NCBI GenBank assembly: GCA_900291925.1
Contig: UWYS01000003.1
Span: forward strand, 310,001-374,000
DNA: 64,000 nt
Direction: 5' to 3'
DNA from: Thecaphora thlaspeos
Taxonomy: Eukaryota; Basidiomycota; Ustilaginomycetes; Urocystidales; Glomosporiaceae
In this document: piece after piece, positions 11,001 through 21,296 of the stretch
Layout of the letters: every line of letters starts with the position of its first letter
Position numbering within the stretch: position 1 is the first letter of the stretch
Notes under the pieces: generated by a model
Database searches by the model: none
Told to the model about the DNA's origin: nothing
What the model saw: only the letters and a program-made list of their open reading frames with translations
Translations under genes and position numbers: made by a program

Positions 11001-13338
11001 TAAAGCTGTGACCCTCTTGATTCACCCTTTGTCACGATTTCGCAGAAATTGCCGGCTACCACCCTCACACACTCCCCAGACTAGCGCAGCACGTCCAAGA
11101 CGGTCCCTACGAAAAAGTTCAACAAGCTCCGTCTGGAGTCGATCTTTTTTCGGGAATATGGGCAAGCTCGCTGGCTAGGCTTCTACTACTTAGGCCAAGG
11201 AGCTCGACTCGTTCTCAAGATACGGTCCACTTTGGTTTCAGATTCGCCTTTCCTCGACGCCGTAAGAGTCGCGATGGTCTCCCGCTTATCGGATAGGGGA
11301 CTCTACGGGTGTCAATATATGTGTCGTATCCGCTTCCGATCTGTACAACCGCGAAGGAGGAAAGCTGTGCAAGTGTATGATGTCTCCCCTGACCTGTAAA
11401 ATCTGTCTTCCTCACGGCGTTGTGGCAATTACAGTACTCTGCAGACATGTGAGAGCTGAATGATGCAGATTGGCTGTGACTAGATCGAAGAACCCCGTTT
11501 CTTGACCGAAAGGAGACAGAGAGAGTGCCGGATGCCCCCGCGTTCGGCCTCAGCATCCCGAATGAGGCGTGTACAGTACTGTATGTACCAGAGTACGTCT
11601 GCTGCAGCTCCACTACTGTATTATCATGGACGGAGGACGGTGACATGCCTACGGTCAACAGCTCGGGTTTTCATGCTTTTGAGGTCCGCCTCGAGGCTGG
11701 CCGTTCGCCAAAGTAGCTAAGAATGGAAGCCGCCGCTACATGCTGTATGGCAGCCGTCGCCTCTCATGTATCGTACCCCTTTACATACATACGAGACTGA
11801 ACATGCATGTTCTCAACGTCTAGAACTCCGCAACGCCGTGCCATGCATGATTTACGCATGCAGAAAGATGCCTTGTCCCCGCATTACGGAGCCTTTCTGG
11901 CAAGCAAGATCGACCTCTGCGGAGACTTCTGCTCAGTACAATGCTGCTTGGCTAGGAGGATCGGGCAAGATGGTTCGTTCACATCGACACGGCGACGTAA
12001 CCTCTTGTTGGTATCTCCTTGTGACGATGTTCTGGTGTATATCTTTCCGCTTCCCCCCCCCTCCTCCCTCTCTTCACTTTCACTCACACTTACGGTCCGT
12101 TCAACTCTGACAACTGAAGCTCTACGAGGCACAAGGCGAAGGGGCAGCGGTGTTTACGGGTACCGAGTATTCTTCTAGGTCGCAGCTCACAAGAGAATGG
12201 CTGGGCACAGAAAGTTCTAGCAGTTCGGGATTCGTCCTGGCATTGAGATCAAACAATTGATTGTAGGACTCTGCCATACACTCTGCACAAGCTGTAGAGA
12301 TTCTTATGTAAACAGTGTAGTACCTACAGCCCATCGAAGGCCTTATCAGCGTCGGCCATTCCCTTACTCTTCCTTTATGTGGCTTACCCGGTGCCCTTTG
12401 ATCACGAAAGGATGGCTTCTATGGAGTCCGTACCAGCACAAAGACTCTACAGTGGGCATTGTCTCTTGCCATACAGAAAAAGGATGAGCCTCGCATGCTT
12501 CGACTTGAATCACAGACGGGGGGTGCAATCGTAAGCCAAGCGATAAGGACCCATGAACATCAACAGCCTTTCGGGAACAGTGACCATCGGAGAAGCGGTC
12601 GCTCGATGCTCACCGTTTCCGTCATCCTTGCCGTCCTTGAGGTTAGGACGAGCACGCAAGAAGAGCGTTCTTTCTCCCGGGTCGATTGGCCAAGGCCAGC
12701 TACCGGAAAGATCGATCCGCTCACAACATCGGAACGGAGCCACAACCCCTCGGCCGAACCTCTGGAGTAGGGATTGCCGAGAGTGCCACGAGAGAGATAG
12801 AGAGGAGAAAGCCGGAAGCGTGAGATTATCGATGTATCGCCTACGCGAGGGCCGGGCTGAGCCGATAAAGGCCCGCTCCCGGCAGCCAAATAGGTTTATG
12901 CTTAGGATCGCGGCGGCGTTCAATGTCATCCTTTTGAGAGCGCAGGTTGATGTTGTCTCCCTCTTAGCTTATGTCCATGAAAGGAAGCTCACGCGTTGGA
13001 TTTCCGAACTGACAAAAAGTACTCCGAGAAGACGGGTCCGGCCGCACCCCGCAATTTTTGATATTTTTAAAAGAAAAAAGCCATATCAATTGGCCTTTGC
13101 ACGTGTTTCCGGCCGCATCACGGTCGACGTCTTTTAGATCTCGCTTTCTCGTCCCGATAAAATCTCCACTCGCACGTAGCGAATCACACCCTGACAGTCC
13201 CTCACTACGCGCGCATCGGCGGCCAGCAGGACCATCCACATCGCGCCACTATCAACTAAACTTCACGTCGCGGGAACAAAGACCGGCCCGACGGCGGGCT
13301 TCTGGCAAGACACGTCTTCGAACGCCGTTTCGCAACTT

Positions 13339-13364
13339 CGACGACGACGACGACGACGACGACG
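13339..13364. repeat. (CGA)n microsatellite
   Basis: About eight and a half perfect CGA triplets, lying about 260 bp upstream of the LYR-like gene. Confidence 0.9.
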
Positions 13365-13626
13365 GCTGTGGAGCTTGAGCGAGGCGTTCTATGCCTATAC
13401 GAGCTCTCAGCCCCCCCAATTTGGCTTGGCGGCCAGGAGAGCGCCGCTTTCTCGCCATTGAGTCGCTGCTGGTCATTGTATCGTTGGAAAAGCAAGGCCC
13501 CGCTGCGAGCGCTCCCAAACTGTGCGGCCGGAAGCACAGTGCGGACTGATCCATCGAGCGGATAATTTCTCCAGACGACCTCAACGGCAGGCCTGACCCG
13601 GGCCTCGCTGTCCTCAAGCCCAAACG

Positions 13627-14964
13627 ATGCTGCGACACAATGCTCGTCGATCGGCGCCTTGGACAAAAGCAGCCTGGTCATTGACGCACCCCTATCGACC
13701 GCCATCAGATCTCAGCAACCACATGTATAATGGATCTCGACGCTTCGCCACTTCGCCGACCACCAAGCAGGGCGACGAGGCCTCGCCGCATCGCAGTCAG
13801 CTGATATGCACGTACAGGGTGCTGCTACGGCGAACCCCTGCTTCGGTGCGCTTCAATAGACCAGCATCTCAGAATCTGGCGCGGCTGCTGCGGAACGAGG
13901 TCCAAGCGCAACTGGTTTCGGACGCTAGCAGTCTCACCCTCGCTGCAGCCGGTGCAACGAAGCAGTCGTCTCCAGGGCTATCGGACGAGCTTCAGAGGCT
14001 GCGTGCAAGAACACTGACTTTGCTGTTAGCCTCGTCTCACTCTCCTCGGCGTACAGTGCTACCGCCACCGCCATCGCCTGCACCTCCGCCATCGTCATCG
14101 CCGGCGCCACAACCTTTTAATGACCAGAGCGGCGACGTCGAAAATGCATTAGACGCCCATCGCTCGGGCCTCGACAATGCGCCGCAGCTGGGTAGGCTGC
14201 GCCAGACGCTAGCCCATCGCCTAGTGGCCAATCTGGCGTCATTGACTTATCACCACCTCTCGCCGCACACCCAGATGCAGCGGCTTTCTAAGCGACACAA
14301 GCTGGTCGAGCACAAGCCGAAGCCCCTCAGCTCTTTGGCGCGGATGCTGCACAAGAATGACGGCGACGGCGAATCGACAGCGACCGCGGCAGCGACGTCG
14401 AAGCAGGGGGCCGTGAGCACATCGGACTGGCTTGCGGCCGAGACAGACGAGGCGGGGATCATCAACGCGACGGCGGACCGGCTAGAGATGCTGCGCATCC
14501 CGCCCAAGCCAGTCCTCGGACCCGTCGGCGGTCGACTGCGCAGCTGGGACGCCCAGAACCCGGATAAGTTTCGCGACACGCCTACCTCCCCATCCGCGTC
14601 ATCGGCCGGCGGCCTGATGGTGGCTGAGCGCGATATCGAGATCCTCAATGGAGGCCTGCACGACCTCGCCAAACGCAAAGAGACCCTCCAGAAGTCCAAC
14701 ACACTCCAAGACCGCAAGGCCAAGCTCGAGCTCAAGCAGATCGAAAAGCAACAGGCAAAGATAGAGGTCGAGATCAGGGAGCTCGAAAAGAGGATCAAGA
14801 CCCTCTCGCGCAACGCCGCAAAGCAGGCTCAGGCGAAACGCGTCCAGTCGGTCGCGGTTGACCTGCTGGCCGACGTGGTGAGCCAGGCGCAGACCAATGA
14901 AAAGCTCTGGATCGGCAAGACGAGGTGGGACATCCGGAGAAGAGACGGATGGCTCTCACCCTAG
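13627..14964 (+). CDS. Probable mitochondrial LYR-like protein with C-terminal coiled coil
   Basis: Single open frame of 445 residues. The first 55 residues are rich in Arg, Ser and Ala and poor in acidic residues, as in a mitochondrial presequence. At about residue 62 comes a TYRVLLRR motif followed by an amphipathic helix ending RLLRNEVQAQL. This resembles the LYR (Complex1_LYR-like) fold of small mitochondrial assembly factors and of fungal DUF1763-type proteins. Residues about 338-402 form a charged coiled coil rich in Lys, Glu and Gln (QIEKQQAKIEVEIRELEKRI). The protein is much longer than usual LYR proteins, so the family call is tentative. The start ATG is the first in the frame; a short 5' intron cannot be excluded. 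An assembly role in respiratory complexes would be inference only. Confidence 0.55.
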   Translation: MLRHNARRSAPWTKAAWSLTHPYRPPSDLSNHMYNGSRRFATSPTTKQGDEASPHRSQLICTYRVLLRRTPASVRFNRPASQNLARLLRNEVQAQLVSDASSLTLAAAGATKQSSPGLSDELQRLRARTLTLLLASSHSPRRTVLPPPPSPAPPPSSSPAPQPFNDQSGDVENALDAHRSGLDNAPQLGRLRQTLAHRLVANLASLTYHHLSPHTQMQRLSKRHKLVEHKPKPLSSLARMLHKNDGDGESTATAAATSKQGAVSTSDWLAAETDEAGIINATADRLEMLRIPPKPVLGPVGGRLRSWDAQNPDKFRDTPTSPSASSAGGLMVAERDIEILNGGLHDLAKRKETLQKSNTLQDRKAKLELKQIEKQQAKIEVEIRELEKRIKTLSRNAAKQAQAKRVQSVAVDLLADVVSQAQTNEKLWIGKTRWDIRRRDGWLSP

Positions 14965-15185
14965 AACAGACAGCACAGGGGCCCAATGGATTCGGACGGG
15001 CTTGTAGCGGGTGTAATTAGCAACGACGAGCGGCCAAGGGTCTATACTACATCCAGCATCCAGCACATGTGGATTGGCAAGTTCGTGATTAGCCGGGACC
15101 TTAGGAGAAGAGCAAAGACGTTTGAGAAGCGTTGCTACTTGCGGAGAGCGAACGAGAGCATGTGAAGGTCGACTAGAGGACGGGA

Positions 15186-16289
15186 CTAGTCCAGTCGGGA
15201 CGCGGCAGCGAGGCCCGTGAAGCGATCGAATGTCGAGATGGGCGGAAGCATCACCCTGTCCTCTTCCACCTGCGAGCCGCAGTGGCCTGATTGCGAGCGG
15301 ACCGGCGACTCGAGTGGCGGCGTGGACCAGGGCGAGCCGCGCGCCGAGGTGGCCGCTTTAATGCTGCCGTTCGGTGGGACGAAGCGATTCGAGGCGGAAA
15401 AGGCAGGCAGGGGAGGGAGCTGGCGACTTGGATCGATTACGTGCTTCTTGAGACCCGGTGCTGTTGTTGATGGCAGCGTCAAGCTCGCATCAGCCTTCGA
15501 GGTTGAACGGCGAAGGATGCTCAGCTTGGGCAGGACCGAGATCGAAGCTGCTGCGTTGCATCGGTACGGGTAGTAGTGGTTCACGCCACTGACGCGATGC
15601 CTAAGCGCCTGTTGTTTGTCGTCGAGTAAGGGATATCCGGCCGTGGCGGGGACGAGACCCTGGCCGACCTCCCCGAACTGGAATCGAGGGGGACGCGATG
15701 GCGACACCGACGGCGTGCAGCACTTCACCGCGGCCTGCTTCGTCGGGAACGGCAGCGCCTTAGCGAAGCTCGGCCTCTTCGTGACGGGCACTTTCTCGCC
15801 CGGGTAGCGGCAATCGTGCTTGTTGTTCTTGCATCTCGAGCAGCAAGGTTTCCTTTCGTCGCATTTTTTCTTCTGTGTCCGACAGGTGACGCACCCAGTG
15901 CGCGAGCGGGTGAAGCCGCTCTTGTTGGTGCGCGACCTCACGTCCTTCGGCTGCTGCGGTTGTTCGAACGGGTCGACGCCGAGACCGTGCAAGAGCGACT
16001 CAGGGTGGGACACGTACGAGCTCTGGGAGTAGGCGCTCGTCGATGTCGCCGGTGAGGGGCAGGCGGAGAGGGCTGTGCGGACATCGTGAGGGTGGGCCGC
16101 GTAGCCCCGCGTTGGCGGCTCGAACCGAGGAGTTGAGGCAGCACGATCCGGAAGCCGCTGCTGCGAGGCTGGTAGTAGTGGAGGCAGCCTGATTTTCGCG
16201 TCGTGGATCGCCATGCGTGACCAATCGCCCGTTGCTCGCCGTGAAGACGGAGGTGCCGGATATGCTAGCCAGGACATCGCCCGCGGCAT
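15186..16289 (-). CDS. Zn2Cys6 fungal transcription factor
   Basis: Single-exon protein of 367 residues with a binuclear zinc cluster at about residues 130-162. The cysteine spacing is C-X2-C-X6-C-X6-C-X2-C-X6-C, with the basic RTQKKK loop typical of Gal4-type domains. The rest is Pro/Ser-rich without a recognisable middle-homology domain, so it is a short member of the family. A second in-frame ATG 25 codons downstream (16214) is an equally plausible start, since conserved sequence begins later. Expected to bind CGG-type half sites in the nucleus; target genes are unknown. It has 2.4 kb of non-coding DNA upstream, which is long for this window. Confidence 0.82.
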   Translation of the reverse strand: MPRAMSWLAYPAPPSSRRATGDWSRMAIHDAKIRLPPLLPASQQRLPDRAASTPRFEPPTRGYAAHPHDVRTALSACPSPATSTSAYSQSSYVSHPESLLHGLGVDPFEQPQQPKDVRSRTNKSGFTRSRTGCVTCRTQKKKCDERKPCCSRCKNNKHDCRYPGEKVPVTKRPSFAKALPFPTKQAAVKCCTPSVSPSRPPRFQFGEVGQGLVPATAGYPLLDDKQQALRHRVSGVNHYYPYRCNAAASISVLPKLSILRRSTSKADASLTLPSTTAPGLKKHVIDPSRQLPPLPAFSASNRFVPPNGSIKAATSARGSPWSTPPLESPVRSQSGHCGSQVEEDRVMLPPISTFDRFTGLAAASRLD

Positions 16290-18706
16290 CTGAGAAGACC
16301 GTATCGTGCTGCGGAAATCCGGGCGTGCTCGCGTGAACGGTAGATGTTGATGCCTCGACGACCGTGTCCGGTGCGGAGATGCGAGAAGTAGAACGAGGAA
16401 TGGCGCTGTTCTGGAAACGGGGGAGAAGAAAGGTGCTGGGGCCTGGCCAAGAGAACGGCGGCTCTCCTCTCCTTAAATCGTTCGCTGCAACGCTGTCCAC
16501 TGGCCAGGACGGCCAGTGGCACATCCGACATTCCGCTGTTCCGAATGGTCCCAGTTCGGTTGGCCAAGGAACGGCAGCCAACGCTCACGGAAAAGCCAAA
16601 TAATAAATCCGTGCGTCGGCTGTCGGCGTGCGAGCGGGGCCTAGATCTGACGCCCGCGCAACTCTCCGTCGGCGTACCGTTCCGGTCAAGAGACCTCTTC
16701 ATGGTGGGCGAAAACGACAGGAAAGGGAGAGGTGGGAGCACAGCAAAGAGGGACAATCAGACTTTCATATCAGCCACGAGCGCATACCGTGCTGCAAGGG
16801 ACGACAGAGGGACAATCGGCTGTGCCAGCCAGAGATATCCCTGCTGGAAGGCCAGCCGTACGGTGTACCAGGTGTCTGGGGGCCTGCTAGTATGGCCGGG
16901 CGACGTTAGCGTGGCGATCGTCTGTGGGCCGTCTCCCCAGCGACTCTGGTCGGGACGCAGCCACCGGGGCAAGATCAAGCTCGAGATCAATGCAGCATCT
17001 CTAGGGTCCTCCTCCATCCGACGTCGGGACAGAGCTTGTCCGATGCCAGGCGCCGCCCGAGGGGCACCGCTTACTCTTTTCACCTCTGCATTCGCCTACG
17101 CAGATGCCAGCACATGTGATAGTGCCTTGCCGTCGCGCCCAGCAGACGAAGCACGTCGCAGCCTTGTGAACTTGCTGTAGGATCTATTGTCGGTCGGCAC
17201 GTCCGGCACATCAAGTGACGCCTAGGAAGCTGTTGAGACAATCCTGAGCCGCTGACAATACCTAGAGTGGCGTTTTGGGCAGGACCAAGCGCTGAATCGC
17301 GTCTGCTAGAGGTCGATGCTAGTGTGTACAGACATATGGGCCGATGCTGTGCGGACATGTTCAGAAAGAGCCTTAGGTTTCCACCAGATTCCTACCATCC
17401 TCGTGTTCGTTATCCTCCGTACGCTCCAGGCGAATTCATAGGATGACGACTTAAAGTCAACCTAACACGTATCGAGGGCGTTCCTAGTCCGCCCCACTGC
17501 CGAAAGAGAGAAAGGCTCGAAGGTTGTGGCGGGTCACCTTGCAGTGCACTGATACAGCCTCCGCGCGTATCGACAAAGTGCCCACCAAAGAACAAGCTCG
17601 AGGGACAGCTGCAGGGTTCGAACGCAAGTGTGCACCAGATGCGCGTGCGCATCGATGGTGGTCACCCAGCGACGCCCACGCCACCTACCTGCCGGCGCCG
17701 ACCCTTCGCTCCACTACTGCCTGGGCACTCTGCTCACTCCATCAACTTGTTCAATGCTTGCGTGACAAAAGAACAAGTCAGCATGAAGAGCTCAAGAGCG
17801 GCGAAGTGAGTGCATGCTCTGGACGTCCGTAGGACATCTTGAATTGTGGATTCTGCGTTGGTGAAGCATGCCCTTGAAGCCAAAGTGTGAGGCCCGTTTC
17901 GGGGCGCCGCCATTTGGCATGCAGAGAAGGCTTTCTTCGTTGGCACATCGGTAAGGGCGCTCGAAAGGGTGGGCGGAAAGCTGAATGAGTAAGTCTTTCG
18001 TTGTATGTGCTGCAAGAGCCACGCGAGCGCCCGCGCCGCGTCAAGATCCATTTTAGCACACTCTGCTGTACGCCGCCGCCTTTATATTCGGGTGCAGGTG
18101 CCTTTTCTTTGTCGCAGACAATAATTGACGGAGCCGACGAATACTCTGGCTAGCCAACTCCGGCGGAGGCGCGAGTTGAATTGAGGGGGCCTCAAGGATA
18201 ACTGGCGGCTTGCCGTTTACATAGGACCTACGCTGCTCGAGCTATGGAGGGCTGCTGCCTGAACCCCTGAGCAACACCTGGCACGCGGCACGCGGCGCGT
18301 CACTCGGCGCCCGGCCAGGAATCAATCGTTGGGACCCGGCTGCCCCTACGCGCGGCCACACCGCCACCATCGCCAGCACCAGCAACACCACCGGTTGAGT
18401 GTTGCTACCGTCGACCGTCACCCTCCTTGCACTGCCGCTCTAACACTTCTCAGCAGGGAACTGGCCGCCACGCATAGTTTTGCCGACAGCTCTATCGATT
18501 GCTTTGCCCGTCGCACTCAAGCTGCATCTGCTCGCTTTCCCGCCGACGGACTTAGCTCGCCCACCCTGCGGCCAACCCATCGCAACCATATTTCGCCGGT
18601 CCGCCTTCATCAGCTTCTTGCTTTCCAGAAAGATAGGGTAGAGCGGGAACGCGCCGCCCTTCATCCGTGCGCATAGCCTCACTGCCCCCATTCCTAGCTT
18701 CGCACA
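16290..18706. other. 2.4 kb divergent intergenic region
   Basis: Lies between the Zn2Cys6 gene (-) and the CRIB gene (+). Only short overlapping frames without domains are present. The 18.3-18.7 kb part is pyrimidine- and CAC-rich and probably forms the CRIB gene leader. A GGTTCGAA match near 17616 is not part of a foldable tRNA. Confidence 0.5.
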
Positions 18707-20839
18707 ATGGTCGTGTCGGCCTCTCCTCCTTCCCGAGACAAGAACAGCAAGCTTCGGAAGCCGAAGCGGTCAGGAGGCATCCTCGCAGGATGCCGCTCTA
18801 ACGCCGCTCTCGACTCTGTTCCTCGCCACGCCAGAGGGCCCAACGCCGCCTTCAATCGGCTCCAGGCCCGCGACGCCTTTCCAAATGCAGGGTCACCATC
18901 CTCGGTGGGACCCGACGAACTCGGCCTGCGGCAGACCCACACCGAAGACGAAGAAGCGAGAGACATGTTCGGAGCCGGAGTTGCGACACCGACGTCGCTA
19001 CTGGCCTCTAGTACTAGCAGGACCAAAGCTGGCGACCCTGCCGGGAGGATCAAGCGGTCCATCAGCCTGAATCGAAGCTCGAGCTCTGGAGCCAACAGCA
19101 CTCTCGCTAAAAGGGCTCCGCCCGTCAGCTCGGCGGACCTACCCCCCACTATCTCCGGCCTCGAACCTGGCCATGAGCCCCTCTCGACATCCGCCTCATT
19201 TTCGCGTCCGATGACTTCTCAGGGTCTGGCGAGTCCGCGGACTCAGGGAAGGGGCCGGTATCAGTCGCTTCCGGGTCAGGCCGCCAATCCCCGCGATGAA
19301 GCAGACAACATTTCTCCTTCCAGCCCCACCAAGGCAGCGACTCCGCCGCTGAGCTGCAGCATTAGCAGTCCTTCTGCCGGTGGTCCGGCGCGGAAGCGGG
19401 TGGTCGTCAAGAGCATGATTGGTAACCCAACCAACTTCAAGGTCAGCAGACTCCAACATCCGGATTCTAGCAAGTGCGAATATCTGAATGTGGCGCTAGA
19501 AACTCTCCAGGCTGACCTTTGGCATTTCCTATGCTCTCGTTTCTTTGGCCGGACTTGCCCTTTGTGCGGAGAGCAGCACACTCGTCATATAGGAACATCT
19601 TCCTACGGAACGGCAGCCTCGGGCGCTCCATCGGAAGCGCTCCGCCTGCAGTTGTCCGAGGTCGCTGCGGCGCTCAAGCTCGACGATCCGACGACGGCTT
19701 CTACGCAGCCATACAAGTCGCCGGATGCTGATCTGGCCAGCCTCGATTTACACGCTCAGTCGAGATCCCCGAATGCGCGGTCACTGCCTCCGCCTCCCCT
19801 GCCAGCTCCGCCCAGCGACGGTTCGGCCGACGCGGCCTCAGCTCAAGGTGGTCTAGGTTCAGGGCCGGACTACGATAGGGCGGTCAATCCCTCTGTGTCG
19901 TCGCGGACCTCGACCCCGAGGAATCCGCCGCGGCCCCTCTCCCCTCTGGCTTCAGCACAGACGCCGCCGGGGTCCCGACCGAGCTTGCCCCTAGGCAGGC
20001 TGGCCTCGCCTGCGTCTCCGTCTCGAGGTGCAGGAGGAGGGATCACTGCAGCGTCACCACCGCCCTCTAACGCGCTCGCAGGTGCCAGTCGACGCAAACC
20101 CGTACCCAAAGCTTTGCCTGAGCTGGGCTTCGAAGCGCAGCATCAACAACCGCACATGCGCCCGTCCACGCCGCAGTCGGTCTCTGCCTCTGCGACTGCC
20201 GACACGGCGATTCTATCGTCCTCAAGATCGATCGTTGACCTGAAAGAGCATGGCCCTCTGCCGGCGGCCAACGAGGCAGACGAGGTTGCCGACTCGGTCG
20301 CTCCAGACTTGATGTCGGCGGTTGGGGAGAGCGACGCATCGCAGCCAGCGCAGCTGGGTCGGCAAGTCTCGGTGATGGGCAAGCTGCCCGGCGAGATAGA
20401 CTTTGCCAAGTTTGTCCAGCAGGGCTCGCCAGTCAGCCGTCGTATCAACAAGATGGCCTCGATCAAGAACCGAGATGCGTCGCTGGGCGAGGGGACGCTG
20501 AAGCGATGGGGTTTGGCCGAAGCCTTCGCCGATCAGAACGCAGTGACAGCGGCGTCCAGTGAGACTTCAAACGAGGGCGGCGAACAAGAGTCATCAAAAC
20601 CAGGGGCAGCGCAGCAGCCGCAGAAGAAGATGGTTGAAGGGCCTGCTGGGACCTACATTACGGACACTGCCAACGGGCGGTGGAACTCGGCCATGGACGA
20701 GATCCGCAAGGCGCTGGCTGCAGACGACGGCGAGGCTAAGGGGGAAAAGGGCGAAGAAGATCAAGGGATAGCGGAAGGCATGAGGCTGGCCGACGAGGTG
20801 CTCAAGAAGCTTGGCGTCGAAGAACCTGGTCAGACATAA
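18707..20839 (+). CDS. CRIB-domain protein, candidate Cdc42/Rac effector
   Basis: Two exons, 18707-19441 and 19577-20839, giving 665 residues. The intron at 19442-19576 is 135 nt, contains a CTGAC branch-like site and no in-frame stop, so the unspliced frame also stays open (710 codons). Splicing joins SMIGNPTNFK to HTRHIGTSS and creates a clean CRIB (p21-binding) motif, I-x-x-P-x-x-F-x-H-x-x-H-x-G, near residues 238-251. Such motifs bind GTP-loaded Cdc42 or Rac. No kinase domain follows, so this is not a PAK/Cla4/Ste20 protein; it is closer in type to Gic-like scaffold effectors. The rest is Ser/Pro-rich, with a conserved-looking block near the C-terminus (about residues 515-570). A role in polarity is inferred from the motif. 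Confidence 0.8.
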   Translation: MVVSASPPSRDKNSKLRKPKRSGGILAGCRSNAALDSVPRHARGPNAAFNRLQARDAFPNAGSPSSVGPDELGLRQTHTEDEEARDMFGAGVATPTSLLASSTSRTKAGDPAGRIKRSISLNRSSSSGANSTLAKRAPPVSSADLPPTISGLEPGHEPLSTSASFSRPMTSQGLASPRTQGRGRYQSLPGQAANPRDEADNISPSSPTKAATPPLSCSISSPSAGGPARKRVVVKSMIGNPTNFKVSRLQHPDSSKCEYLNVALETLQADLWHFLCSRFFGRTCPLCGEQHTRHIGTSSYGTAASGAPSEALRLQLSEVAAALKLDDPTTASTQPYKSPDADLASLDLHAQSRSPNARSLPPPPLPAPPSDGSADAASAQGGLGSGPDYDRAVNPSVSSRTSTPRNPPRPLSPLASAQTPPGSRPSLPLGRLASPASPSRGAGGGITAASPPPSNALAGASRRKPVPKALPELGFEAQHQQPHMRPSTPQSVSASATADTAILSSSRSIVDLKEHGPLPAANEADEVADSVAPDLMSAVGESDASQPAQLGRQVSVMGKLPGEIDFAKFVQQGSPVSRRINKMASIKNRDASLGEGTLKRWGLAEAFADQNAVTAASSETSNEGGEQESSKPGAAQQPQKKMVEGPAGTYITDTANGRWNSAMDEIRKALAADDGEAKGEKGEEDQGIAEGMRLADEVLKKLGVEEPGQT

Positions 20840-21296
20840 GATGGATGGATCAGTGACCCCGCCCGCTGGCGCTGGACGGAGCAAACGCCACCTCGCCCCA
20901 TGTTCTGTCATTGCCTCGTTCATCGGCCGTCCTTTCGTCGTTGTTGAAGATGCTGGCGTAGCTGCTTCGGACGTTGGCCAACACATGCTCGATGAGAGCG
21001 AAAGCAGTGCGACGCTGACCGTAGAGTGGCGTATGTTGCTTGCTGCGCCTCGGTCGCGTATCGGATCTATGCGCGCTCGCGACCGAGAGCGGCAGACCAG
21101 AGAGTTGAAGAGGGTGTTGTCAACTTTTGCCTGGCGAGCGATGCCTCCACACGGCCGACCCCCTTCGACCCTGATCCTCAAACACAACCACCACCACAAC
21201 CACCACCATCATCGCCGGCTTCTCCGCGGCAACAACGACGTCCACCCAGGCAAGTAGGTGACCGACATACACATTGCGCGCGCGCCTATCTTCGAG
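20840..21296. other. Intergenic region between the CRIB gene and the next gene
   Basis: 457 bp, containing the presumed 3' end of the CRIB gene and a CCA/CAC-rich leader (about 21185-21215) before the next ATG. Nothing else is recognisable. Confidence 0.5.

Larger units (their letters stand above)
7963..13626. other. 5.6 kb region without a recognisable gene
   Basis: Divergent intergenic space between the C2H2/Zn2Cys6 gene and the LYR-like gene. Open frames of 60-150 codons occur on both strands with about equal frequency, overlap each other, and match no domain I recognise. There is a T-rich tract at about 9400-9430 and a (CGA)n microsatellite at 13339-13364. I see no transposase, reverse transcriptase, tRNA or rRNA. 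It could hold a long regulatory region, non-coding transcripts, or genes with very short exons. Confidence 0.5.

Noticed and set aside
17610..17650. B-box-like GGTTCGAA suggesting another tRNA
   Set aside because: The flanking bases do not form a T stem, and no acceptor or anticodon stem can be drawn.
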